From: Porodaedalea pini
Taxonomy: Eukaryota; Basidiomycota; Agaricomycetes; Hymenochaetales; Hymenochaetaceae
NCBI GenBank assembly: GCA_002794775.1
Contig: NBAY01000058.1
Coordinates: 226,902-290,901 of the forward strand
DNA: 64,000 nt
Direction: 5' to 3'
Numbering within the stretch: the stretch's first letter is position 1; each line of letters opens with the position of its first letter. Made by a program: the position numbers and the translations under genes. Below are positions 9,587 to 20,033 of this stretch, piece after piece. A model generated the notes under the pieces. It searched no databases. It was not told where the DNA came from and worked only from the letters and a program-made list of their open reading frames with translations.

Positions 9587-11052
9587 GGGTGACCTTCAGG
9601 GAGAAGAGCAAGAGCGGCGCGGCTGAGCGTGATTGCCTCTTTGATGTCCTCCATCTGTGCACTTCGGTTGAATCGAGCACATAAATGATTTGCAAGGTTG
9701 CTCAATGACGAGTAATGATCAGGGCGAAGAGCAAGAGCGGCGCGGCCGAGCGTGATTGCCTCTTCGATGTCCTCCACCCGTGCACTTTGTTTGAATTGAG
9801 CACGTAAATAATTTCCGAGGTTATTCAACAACAGGGATCGATCAGGGTGACCTTCAGGGAGAAGAGCAAGAGCGGTGCGGCTGAGCGTGATTGCCTCTTC
9901 GATGTCCTCCATCTGTGCACTTCGGTTGAATCGAGCATATAAATGATTCGCAAGGTCGCTCAACAACGAGTAATGATCAGGGCGAAGAGCAAGAGCGGTG
10001 TGGCCAAGCGTGATCGCCTCATCAATGTCCTCTACCCGTGCACTTCAGTCGAATCAAGCAGACAGATAAATTGAGAGGTTACGCAACGACATGGATCGAT
10101 CAGGGTTGCCTTCAGGGAGAAGAGCAAGAATGGCACGGCCAAGTGTGATCGCCTCATCGATGTCCTCTACCCATGCACTTCGGTCGAATCGAGTGGACAG
10201 ATAAATTGAGAGGTTATGCAACGACATGGATCGACCAGGGTGACCTTCAGGGCAAAGAGCAAGAGCGGCACGGCCGAGCGTGATTGTCTCTTCGATGTCC
10301 TCCATCTGCGCACTTCGGCAGAACCGAGTATGTAAAGAATTTCTGAGATCATTCAATGATGCAAAACGACCAGGGTGACCTTCAGGGCGAAGAGCAAGAG
10401 CGGCGCGGCAGAGCGTGATTGTCTCTTTGATGTCCTCCATCTGCGCACTTTGGCAGAACCAAGCATGTAGAGAAAGTGTGAGATCGTTCAATGACGCGAA
10501 ATGATCAGGGTGACCTTCAGGGAAAAGAGCAAGAGTGGTGTGGCTGTGCACGATCCACTCCTCAAGGTCCTTCATACGGCCATATTTTCTAAATCGAGTA
10601 GAAAGAGACCTTGCAAGGTTAATTAGTGATATGCGGCGATGAGCATAGCCTTCAGGATGAAGAGCAAGAGCAGCACGATGGAGCGTGACTGCATTCTCGA
10701 TGTCCTCCGGCTGTGCAGTTTGTTCGAATCAAATACAGAAAGAGTTTGCGACGTTATTCAATGATGTAGAATGATCGGGGTGGCCTTTAGGTTGAAGAAC
10801 TAGAGCAGACTGGTTGAGCATGATTGCCTCATTGAGGTCCTCAACACGTCCACTTTTCTGGAATCGTGAAGAGAGGGAATTTGCAAGGTTTTCTAAGGAT
10901 GTGGATCAATCAGGGTGGCCTTCTGGCTGAAGAGAGAGAGTAGTGCGGTGAGACATGATGTCCTCCTCGAGGTCCCTATGACTGATGAGCTTTGTTGTTA
11001 CGTCTGACTTTGAGACAAGTGTTATGCGAGATTCGTGTAGGTTGCCACCCTC
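9587..11052 (-). pseudogene. TPR-repeat gene, upstream part, with nonsense mutations
   Basis: About ten tandem 42-residue TPR units, typified by RFNRSAQMEDIEEAITLSR, then ALALLPEGHPDRS and LNNLGNYL. The frame is broken by TGA codons at 10045-10047, 10054-10056, 10729-10731 and 10906-10908. Each falls where neighbouring repeats have CGA (Arg), so these are C-to-T changes at CpG. It continues at 3038-3319 beyond the Gypsy element. The N-terminal end runs into the palindrome at 11053. TPR arrays of this kind usually serve as protein-protein scaffolds; here the gene is dead. Confidence 0.85.
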
Positions 11053-11925
11053 ACTCAGCTTACAGCCTTTTTCATAAGTCCTGCGACACGTGCATGTCAC
11101 ATGAAGTGAGCTGCATCAGAGACAAAGTGTCGAAAAATTAGAATGAATGCCTATTTTCTCTGTGAATTCTGCACAGTGCCTGCTCATTAAGTACTCAAAA
11201 AAAAGGCACAGTTCTCAGGAGCAGAAATATGTAAAATATGGAGCAATACAATGACTGTGTAGGCTGGTGGAGATCAAACAAGTGCAGCTGGTCTGTTCTC
11301 TCACCCATTTCCACCGAGATTCAAAAATTATGGCTCCCCTACATCTATCTATAAAATTCATTCCTGTATCTTTAAATTAAGGATATGACCATACCAACAT
11401 CTCCTGCAAATTTGAAGCCAATCCATTCAGTATTCATGGTGCAGCAGCAAGATTTGTGTTCTACTCTGCAAGACCTGTTGTGAGAAAAGGAGGGTGGAAA
11501 GAGCTTGAAGTGCAACACAAATCTTGCTGCTGCACCATGAATACTGAATGGATTGGCTTCAAACTTGCAGGAGATGTTGATATAGTCATATACTTAATTT
11601 ACAGATACAGGAAAGAATTTTATAGGTAGATGTAGGGGAGCCATAATTTTTGAATCTCGGTGGAAATGGGTGAGAGAACAGACCAGCTGCACTTGTTTGA
11701 TCTCCACCCACCTACACAGTCAATTAATTGCTCCCTATTTTACATATTTCTGCTCCTGAGAACCGTGCCTTTTTTTTGAGTACTTAATGAGCAGGTTCTG
11801 TGCAGAATTCACAGAGAAAATAGGCATTCATTCTAATTTTTCGACACTTTGTCTCTGACGCGGCTCACTTCACGTGACATGCATGTGTCGCAGGACTTAT
11901 GAAAAAGGCTGTAATAGCTCTGAGT
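11053..11925. repeat. Long palindrome (inverted-repeat element)
   Basis: Two arms of about 410 bp (11053-11460 and 11514-11925) are reverse complements with scattered mismatches and small indels, separated by a 53 bp loop. Recognisable mirrored segments include TTACAGCC / GGCTGTAA near the ends and GCAGCAGCAAGATTTGTGTT / AACACAAATCTTGCTGCTGC next to the loop. No open frame of note. I could not find a convincing flanking direct repeat. It resembles a foldback or MITE-like element and lies between the kinase sequence and the TPR repeats. Confidence 0.85.
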
Positions 11926-11927
11926 CC

Positions 11928-13198
11928 ATCTGCGACTGTGATAACATTGGACTCAGCAGCAGCATGTTCTTCAATGCGTTTCCCATCAGAGCCATAGGCA
12001 TCATCCAGTCTTGCCATATCATTCTGCTTTCCCGCATCCTTCAAGCTTGTCAAAACCAAAATCATGTCGGCACGACTTGCAGGATTGTGGCTCCAGCAAA
12101 TCTGGCAGATGTTCCAAAGAGTTTTTATTGCCCCTAACCTGCGAGAGATCCAGGAAGAAGATGACGGTAAAACGGGTAGCTCCTGCTTTGCAATAGCTAT
12201 CGGTACTTGTGCATCTACCCAATGTGCGTATGGTTATTGGTGGGTGACTAGTGCCTTTGGTTAACACACCTTATCAGTTGTCTTCTAGAACACTGCAAGA
12301 ACTGAATCGACCCACGAAGACAGTCATTCCAAAAGCCCAAACATTGGATTCTTTGGTATGACCCCGCTCGGACAGTGTAACAAGCTCATAAGCCATATAA
12401 CACCATGTACCTCGAATCCCTGTACTAGGTTTGGCTAGGCTGTGACTAGCGGCAATCATGTGTGAACCTCCAAAATCGCAGATGTGGGCATCTCCTGAAC
12501 GGGTGACGACAATATTTTCCTAGAACGTATCAGCAATAGTAAGCTTTGCGAGCATGTCTCATACAACGCACTGGTTTTATGTCCGAATGAATCACGTCCA
12601 TCTTGTGAAGATAAGCGAGCCCTTCGGCAATGCCGGCAACCTGTGTATAATGTCATGTCAGTCTGCGAACAGAAGGAGGCAATGCATACAAGGTACACTA
12701 AGTCACATTCTGTATTTTTTCGAACATAGTCCCATGCAGATCCGTTCGCCATCCATTCTGACATGAGTAGTGGATAACCAGATCTGTCATCGAAGGTGTA
12801 GCCAAACAATGGAAGGACATTGGCATGTGCTAGTTTTGACCACACATAGATTTCCTTTTCAAAGAGCTGAATCGAGAATTTTTGGAATCTGGATATCTTT
12901 TAGATAATTAGGAAGTACACACTGCTTTGATGTCCTCCTTCAAATAGAATCGTAATCGTTTGATGGCGACCATGGTTTTATGGCCATCTGGAAGTGTGCA
13001 GTATTTTTTCCATACGTCTCCATACGTGCCTGACCCAACAAGCTCACTCTCGTCGAAAACAACATGCGCAGAGAGATCGAGATGGCTGAGCAGAGCGAGT
13101 ATTTCATGACTAACAAAGCTTAGTGGTCTTGTGTCTGTGGGCAATTCAGGCACTTTACGAACAGGGTAAGGTTCCATCGCGAAAGAGAAAGACGGCAT
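11928..13198 (-). CDS. Protein kinase, possibly the N-terminal part of a kinase-TPR gene
   Basis: Start ATG at 13198 (MPSFSFAMEPYP). Kinase motifs in order: Gly loop GSGTYGDVW, VAIKRLR, alpha-C Glu in LFEKEIYVWSKL, catalytic loop VIHSDIKPEN (His-Ser-Asp instead of HRD), DFG in ICDFGGSHMI, then YMAYELVTL and NVWAFGM. The C-lobe end LWNICQICWSHNPASRAD is also readable. At least three short introns can be placed (for example GTATGC...ACACAG near 12640-12690 and GTGCGT...TTCTAG near 12520-12570). The middle of the C-lobe (about 12080-12280) does not read cleanly in one frame, so it may be damaged. The 3' end abuts the palindrome, with TPR repeats on the same strand beyond it. The substrate is unknown. 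Confidence 0.65.
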
Positions 13199-13919
13199 GA
13201 AAGCAGGAATAGGAAAGGGTGGACGCCGAGAGCCGCAGACTAGCACAGACTGTCAGGCGACAGCATGTGTGAGAAGTATCGAAGGCTGATGGAGCGTGAT
13301 GTGACATTTTCTAGATGAATTAGGACGACTTATAATTATCCTAGAGGCTGTGATTCTCGCACCAAAACGGCTCACTCCTTCCGATGTCAAAGGAGACCTG
13401 ATTTCTAACTTCAACTTCCAAAAAATGTACTTATTGGCCTTCGAGGGAAAGAAACGGCATCTTTGACATCAGGGCTCCGTTTCGGAAATGTATGAGAACC
13501 TCTGTCCAGTAAATAGCAGATTGCTTTCGTCCAATTCATCCTAGAGTTTCACGAGACACGTGTCGGAAACGTCTCGAACTCATCCAATCAATGGAAATAT
13601 ACAAAAAGGCATTTCAAGAATACATCATAGAAGCAACATCCCGAAAACATATGACAGAAGATGGATAGGAAGCAGTCCAGTAAGAATTTTAAGATGAACC
13701 CAAGACCCTGGAATTTAGTCATAAAAAGAAAGGAATGCGAGGATGATGCCAGTGGGTCAAGAAAGGCAAGTGTAAACGGGAACAAACTAACGAAGGGTGT
13801 GCCAGGATTCGAGATTACCACATGGTATACTATGCTTGACAATGGGTATTGACAAAGTAATGTAGAGACGATGAGATCTTCTTATTGTTAGGTGCGAAAA
13901 AAAAATCTACTCCTTCGCC
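13199..13919. other. Intergenic, no feature recognised
   Basis: AT-rich sequence between the kinase start and element A. The one long minus-strand open frame (13588-13842) is low-complexity and hydrophobic, with no recognisable homology. Confidence 0.4.
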
Positions 13920-14105
13920 GGACATCAGGAAAAACCTCCCGGTCAGAAACCGTAGAATATATAGAATCTGTAGAATATTCAAGCAATTCTAACGGATTCT
14001 GGCCAATTCTGATTCCAACGGAATCCCAAGCATCGTACGATTTATGAGCAGATTCTATGTATTCCAATAAATTCTAATAGCATTTCACACCATTTCTTAC
14101 CGGTT

Positions 14106-15590
14106 TTAGGTGGCATTCCAAACTAAAAGGATGCCACGGCCAGTCGTCGGAATGAAGCCTTTCACGGTCATCATGTACAGACCACCGGCGAACATCTTCT
14201 CAGATTTGATGCCCGGGATGACGGGTACGGCAAGCAGCTCCTTTTGTACATGCGATGATGTAAGGCGCGCCGCAGCATCGGTCTTGAGTTCCACAAAATC
14301 TATCTTGTGAAGCTTGGTCTCGCCGGGTTTGAGAGCACGCAAGTATGAAGCAATGTCAGCACGACATCGTCCCATTGTCACCACACGCAGGGAAGACATG
14401 TACCTTGCCTTCGCGTGCTCGAACATATCCTGTTGGATAATCTTGAGAAGTGCAGGTACGGCAGTCTCCTTCAAGCCCGTATCACGTCGCACAGAAAGTG
14501 TTTGCTTCTTCTAGATATCAACCGGACCGAATTCAAGGCGAAGTGGAACACCTGGACAAAAAGCCATTTGTAAGACCACAGGAAAACCGAGAAATAAGGA
14601 ATGATTGAATTTTCGCGCCTTCTGTTCCCAGTCGTTGAACTTGTAGCCAGGAGTGTCGCCGTTCCGTACATCCACCTTCGCGCTTTCCTGAGCAACTTCG
14701 CGAGCTCCTCACAGCGGTCGTATAACTCCTGCTTATTAGTGCGCATGATGATACCGCAGGGGACAACGACTGCTTGGACGCGAGCGATGCGTGATGGGAG
14801 AACAAGACCCTGGTTGTCGCCGCAAATCATGACCATGATTCCGACCATGTGCGTGCTAAGGCCTCACGAGTTCTGCCACGGAATAATTTACCACCGTTCG
14901 GACCCGTACCCTGCGGATCGTCCAGGTCTTCGACCACGACGTTGAACATCTCTGGCCGTGAGAAGTCTTGGCCAAGGCAATGCGACGTCGCAGCTTGGAT
15001 GCCACGGCCGGTCGTCATGTAAAGACCACCGGCAGACTTCTCCTTGTCCGACTTGATGCCTGTGATGACGAGTACGGTAAGCAGCACATCGTACACGCGA
15101 CGATGTAAATTAAGAATTTCCCGTACTTCAGTGTCGGCCTCCTTCGTGAGATGCGCAGTGTGGCCTTCCTGTCATAGGAACTCGCGCGTACGGAGGAACG
15201 GCTCGGGGCTCTTGGACTCCCAGCGCGCAACACTGATCCACTGGTTGGGCTTGAGGGGTAGATCACGATAGCTCTTGATACATTTGGTATAGTAGGGATA
15301 CATAGCCGTTTCTGTAGTCGGACGGATTGCTATGGGCTCCTCAAGCTCGGAGCTCCCTCTGAAGACGCATGTCATATCGACCTTAGTCAGCGTCTATAAT
15401 ACTTGTCAGCACAAAGTGAAGGATTACAGAACAATCAACGCACGTTCGTATACCAACCCGGAAAGTCGACCTCTTTCTTCACGCCGAACGCAGCCTTCAC
15501 GGTGCCGTCGTTTCTCCCTTCCTCTTTCGCTGCCTTTTCCTGGATGGCAATTGCAGACGTGGGTGTCTCCCTTCTTCGTGAAGAGCTAGC
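14106..15590 (-). pseudogene. Captured prolyl-tRNA synthetase fragments (copy A)
   Basis: Read on the minus strand: the linker VDFPGWY, class II core [19 protein letters not shown] with [10 protein letters not shown] and [10 protein letters not shown], then GGLYMTTGRGIQAATSHCLGQ, GDNQGLVLPSRIA, VVVPCGI (anticodon-binding domain), RRDTGLKE and IIQQDMFEHAKARY. After this a second copy of the ELLAVPVIPGIKSEK...GFIPTTGRGI segment is joined on (14106-14250). Compared with the normal enzyme, the block between the N-terminal linker and the SSELEEP region is missing. There is a TAG at 14511-14513 where copy B has CAG. It cannot encode an enzyme. Confidence 0.88.
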
Positions 15591-17045
15591 TGGTCCGAAG
15601 TTCATGGTGCCACTGCCATTCTGAATTCTGCCAAAGTTCGTCAGATCGCCCGCCTTGTTTGCAGGCCTCGAAGGACCAGAGGCGACAACCCATCCGTCGG
15701 GACCCACTTGAGCATTTCCGTCACGATCATGGCCACAGCGTGAACCACCACGAGACATGGCCGACCGTGCCAAGTTATGTTGCTCCTGTTGTGCCTTCTC
15801 TTTCGCGGCCTGTATATTGGTAAGCACAAGTGAAATTGAGTAACAAAGCAAGGGCGCGTACCGCCTCATGAATCTGAGCGATTGTCGACGGAGCAGCGAC
15901 CAAGTTGCGGGTAGTCCGTTTCCTTTCCCGCAATTCAATCACATCCTGTCCAAGAAAGTCAGCTCAACGAAAGGCTATGAAACAGAAGGTACGCACTTGT
16001 AACATGAACTGCATACGAGACGACACGTTGCTGCTCTTCGCAAGCTCCTTCATCCGACTGAAATAGACATCCATGTGTCCGCGAGCCTTAGAGGTATCGA
16101 GCGCCTGACAAACACTTGTCAGTAGTTTACATAAACTTTTGATCTCTTCCTCCTCGGAATTGTCGACGTTGCTGAGCAGCTTCCTGATACACTCATACAT
16201 GATACGTTCCATGAGCATCTGAAGATTGAAGAGCTCACCGATGAACTTGACGAGTCCGAGACCTTGACGCTTGGCCTTCTGAGCAGTGTGGTATTCGTCC
16301 GAGTACAGCGCACTCTCGCCAGCCTCCCTGTTTTCTTCCTTTTCGTTGGCATCCTTAACAGCCTGATCCTCTGTTGTCTTCACGAGAGCCGCTGCCGCCA
16401 TCGACTCCTTCTGCGTCCAGCCGCGCTCGAAGTCTTCCTGACAGCGATTCAGAAGGTACTTACGGAAAAGTTGATCACCTGTAATCGGCTTGCCCTCAGC
16501 ATTGCGGATACCATCATCCTGCACGTTCGGACTGATCTGCTCCATCATCCTATGGCACAAGCGAGCATACATCTCACTCCAGGCCGCCTCATCCGTCGCC
16601 TTCTCGAATACAAGCCAAATGAGCTGAATGAGCGTACGCCCATCCTTCTCACTCTTACTCTTGTTTGCCCACGCAATGATCTGGTTTGAGATGGACTCCA
16701 ACTTCTCCATAGTGGACTTGCTGAGCAGCAAATGGACTTTCTTGTCCACAATCTCGGGTGAGTCTGTGTCAATTGAGGCCCCACACCTGGACGTGCTGCC
16801 CGCGACCCAGCGGTTCGCAGACTGCTCGAGCGGCGCGACGTGTTCGAAGGAGGAAGTAGCATTCACTTTGAACGGACTGGCCGAAACGCTGATACAGTCC
16901 GACTCGTTGAGTGTTGAGCTGCCACATTTCCTACGCGTACGCTTGTTGCCCACAGCGCCCGCGCCACCTGACTGGAAGGGCGAACCATAGGCGATGGACA
17001 CCCGCCTGCGAATGGAAGGCCACCGTGCCCACCACTCATTGACGT
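15591..17045 (-). pseudogene. Captured eIF4G fragment (copy A), MIF4G domain
   Basis: The minus strand encodes the middle domain of translation initiation factor 4G. Clear segments are SISNQIIAWANKSKSEKDGR, LVFEKATDEAAWSEMYARLC, LFRKYLLNRCQEDFERGW, KAKRQGLGLVKFIGELF and MDVYFSRMKELAKSSNVSS. Then comes the linker SAMSRGGSRCGHDRDGN with GPDGWVVASGP. Introns are still present (for example GTGCGT...TTGGACAG near 15930-16000). The N-terminal half and the C-terminus of normal eIF4G are absent. Near 15580-15600 it runs directly into prolyl-tRNA synthetase sequence in the same orientation. Confidence 0.9.
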
Positions 17046-17404
17046 CGAGCGCATGAAGCGCTCTTCACTTGACAGTTTGTTCAGTGCAGAGAAGTTCAGA
17101 CTTTACGGTCTTCGGCTTGAAGATGAGCAAGTTGAAAGTCGGAAGTCGGACGGCGTGTTGCCTGCGGCAGTGAGTGCGTCCCACCAGGCAGCCGGCGAGG
17201 CTACTGCTGTGTGCGTGATGGTTGCGGTGGGTGTGATCGAGGATATTTTGAGACATTCTGTAAGGACATCGGCGCCAGACATATTGGAGTGGCAGCAGAT
17301 GTGAAGACTATGTGTGGCGTGTCGTGTCAAAACCAACATACATGTGATCAAGTTCCCACACCTCTTCTGTGGATGACGCATCCAGATGTGGGAAATTGGA
17401 CTTA

Positions 17405-18110
17405 GCAGTTTTTGTCACCTGAAGTGCCTCCAAATACAAAATACATCATATCTCACTCAGTTCTTCACAAAAACTCTTCCAAAAAAGTTGCTAAATTTAT
17501 GTTTGAATGGTTTCTAAAAATTTTATGAGCTTAGAGGACAGAAGGTGGAATATTGAGGCTGCAGTAGTGAGAATGGGTGTTTTTCTAGAAAAACTCCTTC
17601 CCTGAATTTTCCTGAGCTCAATTTTGAAGCTAATGACATGAAACTTGTTGGAGAATGGTATCTATATTGTATATTAAATTATAGATGGCTTATAACAATG
17701 CAGGCAATTTTTTGACAACTGTCTGAGTCAAGCAAATTTGGGTGAGTTTGAGAGTTTCAGCACAACAGTCAAACAGGACAAGAGGAGACATTCACTCTAG
17801 TTCATCCCTCATAACATCAACAGTATAATATGTAGACCATTCTCCAACAAGATTCATGTTATTAGCTTCAAAATTGAGCTCAGGAAAAATTAGGGAAGGA
17901 GTTTTTCTAGAAAAACACCCATTCTCACTACTGCAGCCTCAATATTCCAGCTTCTGTCTACTAAGCTCACAAACATTTAGAAGCTGTTGAAAAATAAATT
18001 TAGCAACATTTGTGAACTGATTCTGTGAAGAATTGACAGAGATATGGATTTTACAAGTTTTTGAGGTGTTGAAATGCTCAAATTTTGTGATCTTCACATG
18101 TCTCAAGACC
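17405..18110. repeat. Inverted-repeat block inside element A
   Basis: Two arms of roughly 250-300 bp (about 17440-17690 and 17825-18075) are inverted copies around a centre of about 130 bp. Shared mirrored segments include GGCTGCAGTAGTGAGAATGG, CTAGAAAAACTCCTTCCCT and TGAGCTCAATTTTGAAGCTAA. There is no coding sequence. The same block is in element B (about 42580-43210). Confidence 0.8.
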
Positions 18111-18462
18111 TATGAAACACACTGTAACCTGCAGATAGTTCATGGGTCCCAGTATAGGCCCAAGAAACCAATCTAGTACCTGCACCTTTGTCAAGCCATG
18201 GCAGAATCTAATGAATTCCACAATCAGTTTTTTATTGTACAAAATTCCATAGAATCTATGAGGTGTATCATTTTTCTATCCATATTCTAAATTTCAAGCT
18301 GCCAATTCTGTTCAATTCCAAAACTTGGACAATTTTCCATGAAATTCTACAAGTTTTCTAAATTTTGGACTGCATTCTCATGACATTCCAAAGATTCTAC
18401 AATTTACTACAATTCTAATAACTTTCTAAGGGTTTCTGAGCAGGAGGTTTTTCCTGATGGAC

Positions 18463-18920
18463 TTGTGACTCCTTGCACGCTAGCGGAAAGTACGCCGACG
18501 CAACTAAATCCTTCGCAATGGTTTGATGAGTCCTATCTATACCCCGCGGAGAAAGATAATGGCGACGATGATTTGCTTGATAATAAGTCAGGCTGATGTC
18601 GAAGAGTATCTTTTGAGTCAGAAGTTGACAACTCAAACGGACTCCCAATTACATCTATATAGATACTTCGGGTGTTTTTTCTAAGAATTGAAATCTGTCG
18701 ACCATACAAAGGCAAGATAGCAATGTCAGACGTAAGGCGGAGTATAATGTTTGAGTCGTTTGACTAAAGCAAGGAAGGTCCAAATTTGACATCGAATTTG
18801 AGATGCTAGAAATGTAATTTGAAAACGGACTGATGCAAAAAATGAAGGGAAGTTTGTCAGACATATAAACGACTGTTATTAAATACCATTTGACTCACAT
18901 CGTGAAGATGTTCTGCCAAT
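18463..18920. other. Intergenic, 3' flank of the BTB gene
   Basis: No gene seen. The part from about 18690 onward is the sequence shared with the relic at 2685-2995. Confidence 0.5.
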
Positions 18921-20033
18921 TCAGGTCCTGCCCTTGAGGACCGCCCACGTCGGAAGACCAAAATACCCCGGTAGATTATTCCACAACTCGTTGCGGCCCT
19001 CATCGATAGTGTTCTTCAAGGTATCCCTACATACTGGACACAGAGCCTCCTCACCCCAGACACTCGTGAGCGCGGATTGTATATACTCGCGACGGAAAAT
19101 CACTGGCCTGGATGTGAAGAACTTGAAGTTCGCAACGTAGCGCGCCTGCTTCGAGACAACACACGCGTTTTGATTCATGCAGGTCGGAGGCGACGGTGCA
19201 TCGAGAAACTTGAAGACGATCTCACGAATATCATAAAGCAACTTCTGCCTTCCTGCGAGACATAAACCAAGGTCATTCCCGTTCCAGCCCGTCCAGTCCG
19301 GCTCCTCAGCCTTATAATTCAGGATCCTGTCCACATCATGGGCAGCACATTCGTAGAAAAGTGTGGGGAGGAGTATATCCACCGAAGCCAAGCGTGCGAG
19401 CGAGAGAAGCGCAAACGGCTGCCATACAAATGGCGGGAAGAGCCGTTGGACGGTTCTTTTTCTGTCGACCATCTCGTACTTTGCGAGGCTTGCGGGATAG
19501 AACGACGCCAGATGATCTATGACTTCTTTTCTTATTCCATCTACAGCATATTTCGTGCTGAGACGCATAAGACCACAGATTGCCCTGTAAGACGCGGGCT
19601 GATCCTTTCGATAGTACCTTAGTCGTATCTCAAGGTTAGTTTGCGTACGGTATGCACAAGAATCAGCTCACTTCCGCTCATACATAGCCCTTAGAAGGAT
19701 CGCGACGTCATCCTCATTGTCGCCCACAAGTCGAACTACTGGTAGGCCCTCGTAGCTAAACTCCACATTGGGTGGCTGCGGCAACGAAAACAAGCTGCTG
19801 AACACCGTAGAGTTCAGACTGAGGATTCCTCTGTGGACTCGAAAGAGATATGTGTGTGTCGCAATAATGACATTACCATCCTCAAAGCAAAGGTATGGGT
19901 GTATTTTCTTCTCTGCAAGGGGCACAGTGTCGACATTTTCGTCCCCGATATCGTCCTCGCGAAGTCTCTTCGTCGGCGATCTCAGCGGAAAAGGAGTATC
20001 AGTAGCTTCGCAAGTCTTTTCGAGCTGCTCCAT
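18921..20033 (-). CDS. BTB/POZ domain protein
   Basis: Exons 19672-20033 and 18921-19617. The 54 bp intron starts GTGAGC and ends CTAAG, and the split Lys codon keeps the frame (AMYERK-YYRKDQPAS). The start is the ATG at 20033 (MEQLEKTCEATD). The BTB core reads HPYLCFEDGNVIIATHTYLF, then RVHRGILSLNSTVFSSLF and LPVVRLVGDNEDDVAILLRAMYE, followed by LSTKYAVDGIRKEVIDHL. This is the layout of the large Agaricomycete family of BTB proteins of unknown function. The C-terminal half has a Cys pair in EEALCPVCRDTLK. Probably a protein-interaction module; the partner is unknown. Confidence 0.88.

Larger units (their letters stand above)
13924..18458. mobile_element. TIR element A carrying eIF4G and ProRS fragments
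   Basis: 4535 bp bounded by terminal inverted repeats that start ATCAGGAAAAACCTCC. The match extends to 28 bp with two mismatches (13924-13951 against 18431-18458). It is flanked by GGAC on both sides (13920-13923 and 18459-18462). The termini hold many ATTCC/ATTCT or GAATC pentamers. The interior contains decayed prolyl-tRNA synthetase and eIF4G coding sequence on the minus strand plus an inverted-repeat block. No transposase is visible, so it is non-autonomous. A second copy is at 39530-43483. I cannot assign a superfamily. Confidence 0.85.

Noticed and set aside
3038..11052. TPR array as a CRISPR-like or minisatellite repeat
   Set aside because: Repeat unit is 126 bp, coding, with no unique spacers; it is a protein repeat.
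13588..13842. 84-codon hydrophobic minus-strand frame
   Set aside because: Phe/Leu/Cys-rich low-complexity translation of AT-rich DNA; no start context, no splice partners.
14106..18000. Working eIF4G and prolyl-tRNA synthetase genes
   Set aside because: Both are truncated, rearranged and contain stops or frameshifts in each copy; the functional genes must be elsewhere.
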